Shown here in pieces: positions 1 to 8,484 of a DNA stretch of 64,000 bases (positions within the stretch are counted from its first letter, which is position 1; each line of letters begins with the position of its first letter). Origin of the DNA: an uncultured Flavobacteriales bacterium (GTDB lineage Bacteria; Bacteroidota; Bacteroidia; Flavobacteriales_E; Vicingaceae); assembly GCA_913056345.1 (NCBI GenBank), contig CAJXMH010000005.1, positions 82,495 to 146,494 on the forward strand, read 5' to 3'. The notes beneath the pieces were generated by a model, which was given only the letters and a program-made list of their open reading frames with translations, searched no databases and was not told the origin of the DNA. The position numbers were made by a program, and so were the translations under genes.

Positions 1-192
1 GCTAAGCCACATCGTTTAAGAGAGGTTATGAGAGAAATAAAACGCAACAATGTAGCTGCACCTTATACTAATAAAAGAGAAGTGGTTGAATTCCTGAAAG
101 AAGGAGTTGAAAGAGGCGCTGATGTCGAAATTCAAGCAAGGCATAAACTAAATATAAAAGACCAGCTTGGTAAACACCGTGTTTATTATTAA
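1..192 (+). CDS. 3' end of an unrecognised gene (partial)
   Basis: An open frame runs from the first base of the window to a TAA at 190-192, giving the last 63 residues of a protein whose start lies upstream. The tail is basic and helical-looking (it opens AKPHRLREVMREIKRNNVAA and ends GKHRVYY). No domain was recognised and the fragment is too short to assign a function. Codon use looks ordinary for the window and the frame has no internal stop, so it is probably a real gene end rather than noise. About 50 bp separate its stop from the inverted repeat in front of the next gene. Confidence 0.5.
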   Translation, partial: AKPHRLREVMREIKRNNVAAPYTNKREVVEFLKEGVERGADVEIQARHKLNIKDQLGKHRVYY

Positions 193-243
193 AATAGTAA
201 AAAGCCTTCAAAAAGTCCTATCTTTAAAAGGTTCGAACATTTA

Positions 244-285
244 GGTGCTTGCAAGCCTTTAAAAGCCTTATAAAAGACAAGCACC
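244..285 (+). promoter_or_regulatory. Inverted repeat abutting the SOUL gene start
   Basis: GGTGCTTG at 244-251 is the exact reverse complement of CAAGCACC at 278-285, with a 26-nt AT-rich spacer. The right arm ends one base before the ATG at 287. In mRNA it would form an 8-bp stem directly against the start codon, so it could limit translation initiation; as DNA it could be a dyad operator. Neither role is demonstrated. Confidence 0.4.
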
Positions 286-286
286 A

Positions 287-895
287 ATGGCAAACACAAT
301 ATCCAAAAGCATGAAAATTCTTTTAATCCTCCTCGGTATCGTATTACTTGCCTTTATTGGGGTGCAGGTGTATTTCCTCAACACCCAAAGCAAGATCGAG
401 ACCTATCCGTTTCAGGTGGAGCAGGAGTATGATGAATTCGAGATCAGAAAGTATGAAGCCACTTTGTTTACCTCAGTAAAAGTTCCCAGCAGTGATTACA
501 AGAAAAGCTCAGGGCAAGGCTTTTCCATTTTGGCAGGCTACATTTTTGGTCAGAATGAACAGCAGGAAAAAATCGCTATGACAGCTCCGGTAGCGATGAC
601 CTTAGAAGATTCCATGACCATGATGTTTATGGTTCCCAAGGAGCGTAAAAAAGCTAATTTGCCTGAACCTGATGATAAGCAGATCAAGTTTACCGAAGTG
701 CCAGCCAAAAGGGTAGCGGCTATTGGCTTTGGTGGTTGGGCCAATGATGAGAAGATCAAAAAATACAAAGCCAAACTGATTGCCGCTCTGGAAGCGGAAG
801 GCATTGAACATACCGATCGCTTTTACTTTTTGGGTTACAATGCCCCTTTTGAAGTCTTTAATCGCAAGAATGAGGTGATCGTGGATTTACCCTGA
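287..895 (+). CDS. SOUL family heme-binding protein
   Basis: This 202-residue protein has an N-terminal hydrophobic anchor (about residues 10-31) followed by a SOUL/HBP domain. Family hallmarks are the opening 'YPFQVEQEYDEFEIRKYE', the centre 'GFSILAGYIFG...KIAMTAPVAM' and the 'AAIGFGGWA' segment. SOUL proteins bind heme or tetrapyrroles through a shallow hydrophobic surface; bacterial members are poorly characterised. The anchor suggests the domain is tethered to the inner membrane, probably facing the periplasm (inference). The next gene, a flavin amine oxidase, follows after 33 bp on the same strand and may be cotranscribed. The length is normal for membrane-anchored bacterial SOUL proteins. 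Confidence 0.88.
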   Translation: MANTISKSMKILLILLGIVLLAFIGVQVYFLNTQSKIETYPFQVEQEYDEFEIRKYEATLFTSVKVPSSDYKKSSGQGFSILAGYIFGQNEQQEKIAMTAPVAMTLEDSMTMMFMVPKERKKANLPEPDDKQIKFTEVPAKRVAAIGFGGWANDEKIKKYKAKLIAALEAEGIEHTDRFYFLGYNAPFEVFNRKNEVIVDLP

Positions 896-928
896 TGGTA
901 TGAGTTTTAGGACAATTAACTTTCTTTT

Positions 929-2032
929 ATGAAACGCAAAGAATTCCTCAAAGCCTGTAGTCTGTTTGGTTTAAGTTTGCCCTTTCAAAAGTTAATCGTG
1001 GCTGAGGAGTGGATTAAGGAATCGGCCACTCCATTCAAGGGGAAGGTCTTGGTGATTGGAGCAGGGGCAGCCGGTTTAGCTGCTACCTATTATTTAAAAC
1101 AAAGGGGAATTACAGCAGACCTTTTAGAAGCAAGTGATACCATAGGTGGCCGCATGAAGGTCGACCGCAACTTTACCGACTTTCCTTTGCCTTTAGGAGC
1201 TGAATGGTTGGAAAGTAAGCCTACTGTTTTTGATACTTTAGTAAATGATGAGGAGGAGAAAATAGCGCTTCAGCTTGTAGCAGATGAGCCGGATTATAAG
1301 TTTATCAATTACTCTTGGCTGCAGTTTTTTGAGGATTACATTCTCCCTTCCATACACAGTCAAATCACTTTCCAACAGCAAGTTAAAAGCATTGATTACA
1401 GCGAGGCGAAAATTAAAGTAAATACCCAAGATCGAATTTGGGAAGCTGATTATTTGATCTTAGCAGTGCCGCTAAAAGTCCTGCAAGCCAATATGATTCA
1501 ATTTAAGCCTCTGCTACCATCAAAAAAACGTCGGCTGATTCAAGAGGCTAAGATTTGGGATGGCTTTAAAGCTTTTGTCAAGTTCAGCAAAGGATTTTAT
1601 GAAAAGGACTTTGAGTTTAAATTACAAGATGATCAAAGCGGACAAAAATTCATTTATGACGCTACCAAAGGGCAGAATAGCAAAGACTTTATCATCGGTG
1701 TTTTGGCCATGGGTAAGGCAGCTAAGGCTTATCAGGGATTGAGTGAAGACGGATTGCTTCAAAAACTCTTAACCGACTTAGACCAAAAATTTGATCAACA
1801 AGCTAGTCAACATTATTCAGCCCATTTGGTGCAAGATTGGCAAAAAGAGCCCTTTATTCAAAGTGGTTACCTGAGCGACCATGCCGATTGGCGGAAGGTA
1901 AAGCAATTGCAAGCAAGTGTTGATGATCGGATCTTTTTTGCAGGAGGAGCCTTTACTGATGGTGAAGATTGGGTTTCGGTGCATACTGCTGCCTTCTCAG
2001 CAAAACAGGCAGTGGATGCCATAGTTGGCTAA
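929..2032 (+). CDS. FAD-dependent amine oxidase family protein
   Basis: This 367-residue flavoprotein begins with a Tat-like leader (KRKEFLKACSLFG, with KR in place of the usual RR) and then a clear Rossmann FAD-binding motif, VLVIGAGAAGLAATYYL, at about residues 40-56. The E of LLEAS and the GGRMK segment are the typical second FAD contacts of the flavin amine oxidase/phytoene desaturase fold. The C-terminal 'RIFFAGGAFTDGEDWVSVHTA' corresponds to the usual FAD-closing motif, although the canonical G-E-H/Y is altered. The substrate is unknown. At 367 residues it is shorter than typical monoamine oxidases (about 450). A TAACTTTC element at 917-924, one mismatch from TAnnTTTG, ends 4 nt before the ATG. 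Confidence 0.82.
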   Translation: MKRKEFLKACSLFGLSLPFQKLIVAEEWIKESATPFKGKVLVIGAGAAGLAATYYLKQRGITADLLEASDTIGGRMKVDRNFTDFPLPLGAEWLESKPTVFDTLVNDEEEKIALQLVADEPDYKFINYSWLQFFEDYILPSIHSQITFQQQVKSIDYSEAKIKVNTQDRIWEADYLILAVPLKVLQANMIQFKPLLPSKKRRLIQEAKIWDGFKAFVKFSKGFYEKDFEFKLQDDQSGQKFIYDATKGQNSKDFIIGVLAMGKAAKAYQGLSEDGLLQKLLTDLDQKFDQQASQHYSAHLVQDWQKEPFIQSGYLSDHADWRKVKQLQASVDDRIFFAGGAFTDGEDWVSVHTAAFSAKQAVDAIVG

Positions 2033-2125
2033 CTTTAAGGGTTAAATAAGCTTAGCTCCTTTATTCAAAATGTAATCTTAATCCCTTAATTTAGGTTGCC
2101 AAATGTTTCATCAAGACTGTAGAAC

Positions 2126-2701
2126 ATGAAAAAGAACAATCGATTTTTATACTTTATACAAGAGGTAGCCATCGTAGTAATTGGGGTCTTGATTGCTGTC
2201 TCCATTGGTAAATACAAAGAAAATACTGAAAATGAAGCCTATGTAGAGGCAACCTTGTTAGCCATTGAAAACGAGATCAAGACCAGTCGATCAGATGTTG
2301 ATACCGTACTCAACAAGCATCTTGCTTTATTTGAAAAACTTCAGACAGAAGCTTTTAATGAAGAACAGACCTTAGCAGAGTTTATAGCTTCTTCGGGAGG
2401 TTTTCAAGTTGCTTCAGTTAAGAATGTTAGTTTACGGTTTTTTATTTCCAATAAAGCAGAATTATTGGAATTTGAGATAATCTCTCAATTGTTAGACATT
2501 GAGTTTATGTCTGATTTGCTTAAAACGAAGGTTTCTAGACTAAGCGACTTTGCCTACGACAACATCAATGAAAGAAGCGAAGAAGTGAAAATCAAATTTT
2601 CTTACTTGCTTTCTGATGTAATTGATGGAGAGCAAACGCTGCTTGCGGCTTACCAAGAATTCTTAGATCAAAACCAAGCCACTTTAAAGTCAGATCAGTA
2701 A
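2126..2701 (+). CDS. DUF6090-like membrane-anchored protein
   Basis: The 191-residue product starts with a short basic stretch and one transmembrane helix (about residues 10-30, rich in V and I). A mostly helical, acidic ectodomain with many Glu and Lys follows. The pattern of one N-terminal helix ending in an 'IGVLIAVSIGKYKEN'-type sequence, followed by 'LLAIENEIKTSRSD', matches the DUF6090 family that is abundant in Bacteroidetes. No enzymatic motif is visible and the function is unknown. A TAATTTAG element lies about 30 bp upstream and resembles the phylum's -7 box with one mismatch. Confidence 0.65.
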   Translation: MKKNNRFLYFIQEVAIVVIGVLIAVSIGKYKENTENEAYVEATLLAIENEIKTSRSDVDTVLNKHLALFEKLQTEAFNEEQTLAEFIASSGGFQVASVKNVSLRFFISNKAELLEFEIISQLLDIEFMSDLLKTKVSRLSDFAYDNINERSEEVKIKFSYLLSDVIDGEQTLLAAYQEFLDQNQATLKSDQ

Positions 2702-2778
2702 GTTTAGGGAAACTCAATTTTTTCCTTAAATAAAAAAGGCAATCCTTACTTTAGCGCCCTTAAAGCGAAACCACTAGC

Positions 2779-3894
2779 ATGAATTGTCTACTAACCGGCG
2801 CAACTGGAATTTTAGGAAGCCACATTCTATTTGAGTGGGTTAGAAAAGCAGTGGTCGAACAAACGGTCGACCATCTTTTTGTGGTGATCCGCAATACCCA
2901 TAAAACTGCTCAAGCCCGCTTGGAGGAAGTTTTAACTGCCAATTCACGACCGGCTTTTTTGGATTCGCTTTCGCTGGAAACTTGCCTTGAAAAAATCACT
3001 GTCATTCCCCAAGACCTTGCTAGTTTAACTCAAGCTAGTTTGGCTCAATTTGATTTTGATACCGTGATCCATTGCGCTGGTTCAACCTCTTTGCAGCACA
3101 GCGCTGAAACTAAGGCCAAGGTGCATCAACAAAATTTCATGGTCACCCAACATTTGATTGCTCAATTGCCTCAGCAAGTGCAACGTTTTCTATACATCAG
3201 CACCGCATATTCTTTTGGCATTCAAGCGCAGAAGGTAAACGACAAGATGGAGGAGCATCAGGTGACCGCCTTTCGAAATCCCTATGAGCAGTCGAAATAC
3301 GAAAGTGAGCAATACGTTAAACAAAGCTGCAAAGCCAAGCAGATTCAAACGCAAATTTTACGACCGAGCATAATTTGTGGTCGCTTGCTCGACAAACCCT
3401 TTTTTGAAACCCCTAAGTACGATGTGTTTTATTCCTGGGCTATTTTCTTAGATAAATACGCCAAGAAATCCTTGGATCGCTTTAGAATTTGGATCGATCC
3501 TAAAAGTGGTTTGAACATTGTACCGGTTGATTTTGTGGCCAAAGCAGTGCTTTATGCTTTTGGCAAAGCAGAAATCAAGGAACTGAACATTGTAAACCCA
3601 AAACAGATCTTGCACAAAGATTATGTGGGTAAGGTTTTGGAAGCGTTTAACATCAAGTCCTACGAATACATCGACCGAAAGCCGGAAGATCTAAGCTTTT
3701 TTGAAAGCCTTTACTACAAAAGTATTGGGAGTCTCTTTGAACAATATGTTTCCATTCCTGATTTGCAGTTTCAACCAGATCAGATCTTAACCTTGATCGA
3801 CAAACTGCAATTGGATTTGACACTAGGGGTGCATGAAAACTTCATGAATTTGATCGATTATTCAGTGGCAAAACGCTTTAAGCAGAGTTATTAG
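2779..3894 (+). CDS. Extended SDR / thioester-reductase-like NAD(P)-binding protein
   Basis: The 371-residue protein has the SDR nucleotide-binding motif GATGILG at residues 7-13 and a catalytic YxxxK pair at Tyr169/Lys173 (NPYEQSKYE). 'FLYISTAYSFG' carries the upstream Ser/Thr. The layout fits extended SDRs of the 'male sterility/thioester reductase' type, which reduce acyl thioesters or act on sugar and isoprenoid substrates. It is a stand-alone protein with no carrier-protein or adenylation domain beside it, so its substrate cannot be inferred. It ends 8 bp before the convergent DUF5686 gene. Confidence 0.78.
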   Translation: MNCLLTGATGILGSHILFEWVRKAVVEQTVDHLFVVIRNTHKTAQARLEEVLTANSRPAFLDSLSLETCLEKITVIPQDLASLTQASLAQFDFDTVIHCAGSTSLQHSAETKAKVHQQNFMVTQHLIAQLPQQVQRFLYISTAYSFGIQAQKVNDKMEEHQVTAFRNPYEQSKYESEQYVKQSCKAKQIQTQILRPSIICGRLLDKPFFETPKYDVFYSWAIFLDKYAKKSLDRFRIWIDPKSGLNIVPVDFVAKAVLYAFGKAEIKELNIVNPKQILHKDYVGKVLEAFNIKSYEYIDRKPEDLSFFESLYYKSIGSLFEQYVSIPDLQFQPDQILTLIDKLQLDLTLGVHENFMNLIDYSVAKRFKQSY

Positions 3895-3902
3895 GAGAAA
3901 CA

Positions 3903-6533
3903 TTATTCCACATCACCTAAGTCAATCCCGATCCGAAAGCCGAAATCTTGGTATTGATGCTCCTGAAAACTCACATAAACGCCCACATCAATTAGCAGCA
4001 AAATATCAGTTAAGGAATAGCCGAATTCATAATAGGGGATCTCTCTTTCGGTGAAGAGATAATTAAACTCTACTTGCTCTCGCCATTCTGTCTCATTCAA
4101 TAAAGGAAGGTACTTTAAGAGTAGAAAATTATTTTGCACTGCCAAGTTTGCACTGAAATAGTAATCAGCACTGTTGAAACCATTGTAGTCCAAAAGTTTA
4201 AAACTATGCTGAGCAGAAGTTAGCATCAAGTAGGTGGGCTTGGTGTGAAAATCCTGATAATCGGCAAAAAATAAGTTATTGGTGTTTAGAAAATGTCCTG
4301 CCTCAAAGCGGTAGTTGATTTCATCGATTAGGCGGTAAGAAAAAGATTGTTCGATTGAGAAGCTGAGCTGGTCAAAATCGGTATTGCTGCCCAAAAGATC
4401 CGGAATGCCTTTTCGGTAGCGTAGACCAAATGTGGGGAACTTAGAGTTCAGTAAGCGCTTTTCATAGCCTCTAAAAGTGTAATACTGCATGGGGGTGTAC
4501 TTAAGTTCAAGTCTAGCATTTAGAGCGGTATGATCTTGAATTAAAGCTGTGTTTTGCAAAGGAGTAAGGTGATTGGGCAGGTTAGGGGTGTAGCCTTCTT
4601 CCGAAAAGGTAAACCAAGCTTGATCGGTATTATTCTGTAATTGACTTCTATCAGCGTATTTGAAGCTCAAGTCGACTTCCAAACCTGGGAGCAGGTCAAT
4701 GCGGTGTCCGACTTGCCAAAAATCCTCAAGATAGAGTTTCGCGTAGTTTTCTCTAAAGATCAGGCTGGAAAAGGTGTTACCAAAACTGTTTAGCGGATAA
4801 TGGCTATTAAAATCGGTGGTTTGCCGTCCAATAGAGCCATAAAAGCCCGCTCGTTTGCGGTGGTTGTAGCGACTGTCAAAATCAAGGCTTCCCATAAATT
4901 GTTGACGCGCAAAAGCATAGCTTACATTTGGAGTGAGTTTAAAGTAACTTCCCTTCAAATTATTGTACTCAAATTCGCCCAACTCTTTTTCCAAAAGCCA
5001 ACCATCAACAGTGTTAAAAGCAGCATTTAGCCCTACAAGCAAACCACGAGGACGGTAATTGAAAAGCTTGCTTTCTCCTCTTAATGTGCCTCTAAAATTT
5101 AAAATATTACCCACTAAACTGCGATCTTGATTGATCACCGTATCGCCACTTTGTACTTTATTTAGGGAATCTCGGCTAGTGTAAATGCTGTTTTCCTGTT
5201 CAGATAGTGGAATTTGACGAAAAGTGTTCCAACTGCTGTCTGATTGCTCAAAGGCATCCTCGGCATATTCAACCAAATAGTCTCTTTTTACTTCCAAACT
5301 TTTTTTAGCAGTGTCTTCTTTGGCTTCAGACTCTTGCTTCATTAAGCGAACGAGCTTGTAGGTTTCGCGTTTATTCAGTTCATCTTTTTGAATTAGCTGT
5401 TCGATCTTTTCTTGCCGCTTGCTGAGCTGTCTGTCTTTCTTTTTAAATTGTATGGTATCCCTTTCTGCTTTTGTTCTCTTGGTTAAATTTTGACGAATAA
5501 AGGCATTAACGCTTGAATCTGCTTCTACCGTAAGGTCCTTTAAAGTAGCCATGTATTGCACTTCAGCTTCAAAACCCATTAAGGAAACCGTTACTTCAAG
5601 TTGGTGGTTGGTGGGCATCCAAACCAATTCCTCTACTTCATTGTAGATCTGTTTGTATTTAATGTCTGCCATGGGCTGTGAAAAAGCAACATCTACTTTA
5701 TTGATGTTCCAGATTCCATCATTAATGAAAATGGTACCCTCCATCAGGTCATTGCCCTTTCGGCGCGGAATGATCTTGATCTTGTGCACTTTTTGGGCAC
5801 CTTCAAAGCCCGTACTTTGGTATTCGAATTTATAAACTGTAAATGCTCCGCGACTAAGGGGATTGATCATTTGCGCTCCACCCAAATTATAAAAAGAGAG
5901 GTTGATGTAAGAGGAGCCTGATTTAAAAGTATCCAAGCGACCGGTTTTCCGGGCAATGATCTTTTCTCTTACTTGGTTGGGACGGCGGTAAGAGTATTCA
6001 ACCACCGTTTCTTCAATGTCGCCTGCTTTTAACTCAGCTAATTCATCTTCTTCGGCAAACTTTTTCGCAATCCATGGCAGGTTTGCTACATCAAAGAAAT
6101 TGCGCAAGTACAAGGTAGCTTCATAGGCATTAATCTGCTTTTTGTAGTACTGCGCCATGGCAGTTGCCTTGCGAATAATGTTATAAGCAGGATCTTCTGA
6201 ATTAGGATCGACTACTACCTCATTGAGCCGATAGGTAGCGCGTTGCAACACAATCTCAAGATCTTGATAATCTTGCAGATCAACTTCCAAGGTTTGGCTT
6301 TTATAGCCCATACTTTGCACCATAAGCTTGTAGCGCTTACAGTTGAGACTAATAGAAAAATTCCCTTCAATATTGGCCATGGCACCTTCCGCTAAAGCAG
6401 GAATATAAATACTGGTATAGGGTACAGGCTTTCCTTCTTCATCTAGCACTTGACCCGAGAGTTTACAATCTTGACTCTTGGCTAAAAGAAAGCTCAGGCA
6501 GCACAAGAAGATAAAAAGCAGTCGTTTTTTCAA
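3903..6533 (-). CDS. DUF5686 / carboxypeptidase-regulatory-like outer-membrane protein
   Basis: This 876-residue exported protein has a signal peptide (KKRLLFIFLCCLSFLLAKSQ). A carboxypeptidase D regulatory-like beta-sandwich follows at about residues 24-105 (SGQVLDEEGKPVPYTSIYIP, then the MVQSMGYKSQ turn). Next come a DUF5686 core, a charged Lys/Glu-rich linker near residues 350-430, and a C-terminal region of alternating aromatic strands typical of an outer-membrane beta-barrel. Proteins of this architecture are widespread in Bacteroidetes and often sit beside TonB-dependent receptors, but their role is not established. It is monocistronic here, convergent with the SDR gene and divergent from the sigma factor gene. 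Confidence 0.85.
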   Translation of the reverse strand: MKKRLLFIFLCCLSFLLAKSQDCKLSGQVLDEEGKPVPYTSIYIPALAEGAMANIEGNFSISLNCKRYKLMVQSMGYKSQTLEVDLQDYQDLEIVLQRATYRLNEVVVDPNSEDPAYNIIRKATAMAQYYKKQINAYEATLYLRNFFDVANLPWIAKKFAEEDELAELKAGDIEETVVEYSYRRPNQVREKIIARKTGRLDTFKSGSSYINLSFYNLGGAQMINPLSRGAFTVYKFEYQSTGFEGAQKVHKIKIIPRRKGNDLMEGTIFINDGIWNINKVDVAFSQPMADIKYKQIYNEVEELVWMPTNHQLEVTVSLMGFEAEVQYMATLKDLTVEADSSVNAFIRQNLTKRTKAERDTIQFKKKDRQLSKRQEKIEQLIQKDELNKRETYKLVRLMKQESEAKEDTAKKSLEVKRDYLVEYAEDAFEQSDSSWNTFRQIPLSEQENSIYTSRDSLNKVQSGDTVINQDRSLVGNILNFRGTLRGESKLFNYRPRGLLVGLNAAFNTVDGWLLEKELGEFEYNNLKGSYFKLTPNVSYAFARQQFMGSLDFDSRYNHRKRAGFYGSIGRQTTDFNSHYPLNSFGNTFSSLIFRENYAKLYLEDFWQVGHRIDLLPGLEVDLSFKYADRSQLQNNTDQAWFTFSEEGYTPNLPNHLTPLQNTALIQDHTALNARLELKYTPMQYYTFRGYEKRLLNSKFPTFGLRYRKGIPDLLGSNTDFDQLSFSIEQSFSYRLIDEINYRFEAGHFLNTNNLFFADYQDFHTKPTYLMLTSAQHSFKLLDYNGFNSADYYFSANLAVQNNFLLLKYLPLLNETEWREQVEFNYLFTEREIPYYEFGYSLTDILLLIDVGVYVSFQEHQYQDFGFRIGIDLGDVE

Positions 6534-6631
6534 TTTCGATTTTTAGGTATGACGTTGCAAGAAGGTTAAAGTTACACTTGTCCTTAGATTTGTTACCCTT
6601 TTGTGTTATAAGTGTAGAGACAAAATTTTAA

Positions 6632-7159
6632 ATGAAGCTATCCCACTTACATCATTCAACTTCCAAGCAACTGCACGAGCGACTTTTTAAAGCCTTTGCC
6701 AAGCAATTAGTAGGCTATGGGATCAAGACTTGGAAAGTCGAAGAAGATGTGGCTTGGGAGCTTTGTTATCAATGCCTTGATAAGGTGGTAGAAAAGCAAC
6801 ATTCTTTAAAGTTTAGCTCTGAAAAACAACTACAAGCTTATGTTTTCAAAGTTTATATCAACTGCCTAAAGAATCACCTTCGCAGTCAACAAGGCAAGCC
6901 AGTTCAGGATGATCAAGCGGTTGATGAACTAGCCGATAGTAAAAAAGAACCAAAGGATTCATCGGATGTAGAATGCTTGAAAAAACTACTCGATCAATTA
7001 GAAGGTTGGCAGCGTATTCTGCTATTGATGCGTGCGCAAGGTTTCTCTTACCGAGAGATTAGCAAGTATGCAGGAAAGACGCCTCAAAACTTAAAAGTCT
7101 ATTACGGTCGCTTAAAAAAAGAACTTTTAGAGAAATTAAAGGAGCAAGAAAATGGATAA
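6632..7159 (+). CDS. ECF-type RNA polymerase sigma factor
   Basis: The 175-residue protein matches the size of ECF sigma factors. A helical region-2-like part (about residues 10-95, including KQLQAYVFKVYINCLKNHLR) is linked by an acidic stretch to a region 4 helix-turn-helix (about residues 120-170). Region 4 carries 'WQRILLLMRAQGFSYREISKY' and then 'TPQNLKVYYGRLKKELL', the usual -35 recognition helix position. Region 2 is divergent, so promoter specificity cannot be predicted. The next gene overlaps by 8 bp and encodes a single-pass membrane protein where an anti-sigma factor would be expected, suggesting signal-controlled release of this sigma factor. Confidence 0.82.
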   Translation: MKLSHLHHSTSKQLHERLFKAFAKQLVGYGIKTWKVEEDVAWELCYQCLDKVVEKQHSLKFSSEKQLQAYVFKVYINCLKNHLRSQQGKPVQDDQAVDELADSKKEPKDSSDVECLKKLLDQLEGWQRILLLMRAQGFSYREISKYAGKTPQNLKVYYGRLKKELLEKLKEQENG

Positions 7160-8408
7160 ATCAACTCAAAGTTTTGACGATAAATTAAATCAGGCTTTTC
7201 TTGAACTTGATTTTGAACAAGCAGAAAATCAGTCTGTTTTGCATGCGTTTTCAACTTCAATACTCAGCAGCAAGACCCCCTTTCTATCAAAGTTTGGTAA
7301 ATGGACTTTCTTGAGCATCTTCGTAATAGTGGGGCTTTTTATGGTGATTTTTTATCATAATATCTCAATTCAAGAAGAACGCAAAACAACTAGTCTTACC
7401 GATAAGCCAACCAAACAGAAAAAAATCCAAGAGCTAGAGGTTTTACAATCTGCTTCCTACCATACGCTTAATAATGAAGCAAAAACTCCCAAACCGCTTA
7501 AAGCCAAAATGAATTCATTCCCTCTGAGTTCTGACTCCCTTTTCAGTGAAAAAGAAGAAAAGAGACAAAAGGTTAAGGTTTACCAAGGAGGCGAGGTGAT
7601 TGAAATACCAAGTTTGACTCCTGAACAAATTAAAGCACATCAAAAAAGAAAAGCAGATTTTTTAAAAGAGCTGTTGAAGTTAAAAAAGAAAAAATTCTAT
7701 GATTTTAATTATTCAGCAAAAGGCAGCGCATACAACTTAGTGGTTTGGAAGACGGAGATTTCCAATGCAGAATACCAATTATTTATCAATGATTTGCTTG
7801 TTAAACAAGATGCAAAAACCTATCTGAAAGCAAAAGTTGATCCTGAACGCTGGACTGAAGCATTTTCCGAGTCTTACATGGAGCCAATGAAGGATCTATA
7901 CCATTGGCACCCTGCGTATGAAAACTTTCCGGTTGTAAATATTAGTGCTAGCGGTGCAAACTTATTTTGTAATTGGTTAAGTGAAGAAATTAGCAAGCAT
8001 GAAAAAAATAAAAATGATTTAAAGAAAGTCCGCTTAATGACTTACGATGAGTGGAAATACATTTACACAAGCGGCTACACCCAAATGCCTTATCCTTGGG
8101 GTGGGCCATACCTCAGGAACAAGGAAGGCTGTTTCTTAGCTAATTATAAACCCATGAAAAACAACTTCGTAGCTGATGGAGGACTTCAAACCGTAAAGGT
8201 TGATGCTTATGGTATCTCTAATTTTGAGCTATTCAATTTGGCAGGCAATGCAGCTGAATGGGTTGAGCTTGATGGAGGAAAGTATACTGCAGTTGGAGGC
8301 AGTTGGGCAGATGTAGCTGAAAAATTGCGTTATGATGCGGCAATAAATGACACACTCAAAGAATCTCATCCAACCATTGGCTTTAGACCCGTTATTGAAA
8401 TGAAATAA
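7152..8408 (+). CDS. Single-pass membrane protein with FGE/SUMF1-like ectodomain
   Basis: The 418-residue protein has a cytosolic N-terminus of about 50 residues, one transmembrane helix (about residues 51-69), a Lys/Pro/Ser-rich linker and a C-terminal SUMF1/FGE-like domain (about 185-418). Hallmarks are 'TEISNAEYQLFI', 'FPVVNISASGANLFCNWLS', 'RLMTYDEWKYI', 'YPWGG', 'LAGNAAEWVE', 'GGSWAD' and the closing 'IGFRPVIE'. The cysteines that FGE uses for catalysis after the GGSW motif are absent, so it is probably a binding or structural member, like GldJ/GldK. The gene overlaps the ECF sigma gene by 8 bp. I infer that the short cytosolic segment may bind the sigma factor while the ectodomain senses or binds something in the periplasm. 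Confidence 0.78.
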   Translation: MDKSTQSFDDKLNQAFLELDFEQAENQSVLHAFSTSILSSKTPFLSKFGKWTFLSIFVIVGLFMVIFYHNISIQEERKTTSLTDKPTKQKKIQELEVLQSASYHTLNNEAKTPKPLKAKMNSFPLSSDSLFSEKEEKRQKVKVYQGGEVIEIPSLTPEQIKAHQKRKADFLKELLKLKKKKFYDFNYSAKGSAYNLVVWKTEISNAEYQLFINDLLVKQDAKTYLKAKVDPERWTEAFSESYMEPMKDLYHWHPAYENFPVVNISASGANLFCNWLSEEISKHEKNKNDLKKVRLMTYDEWKYIYTSGYTQMPYPWGGPYLRNKEGCFLANYKPMKNNFVADGGLQTVKVDAYGISNFELFNLAGNAAEWVELDGGKYTAVGGSWADVAEKLRYDAAINDTLKESHPTIGFRPVIEMK

Positions 8409-8484
8409 GCTAGTCTCAAATTGATTTAAAAAGCTTTTCAAAAGCTTAAAATAGGGCGACATTTGCAGCCGCTAAATCAGCAGG

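Noticed and set aside
7152..8408. Active formylglycine-generating enzyme or sulfatase activator
   Set aside because: The catalytic cysteines after the GGSW motif are missing and no sulfatase gene is in the window.
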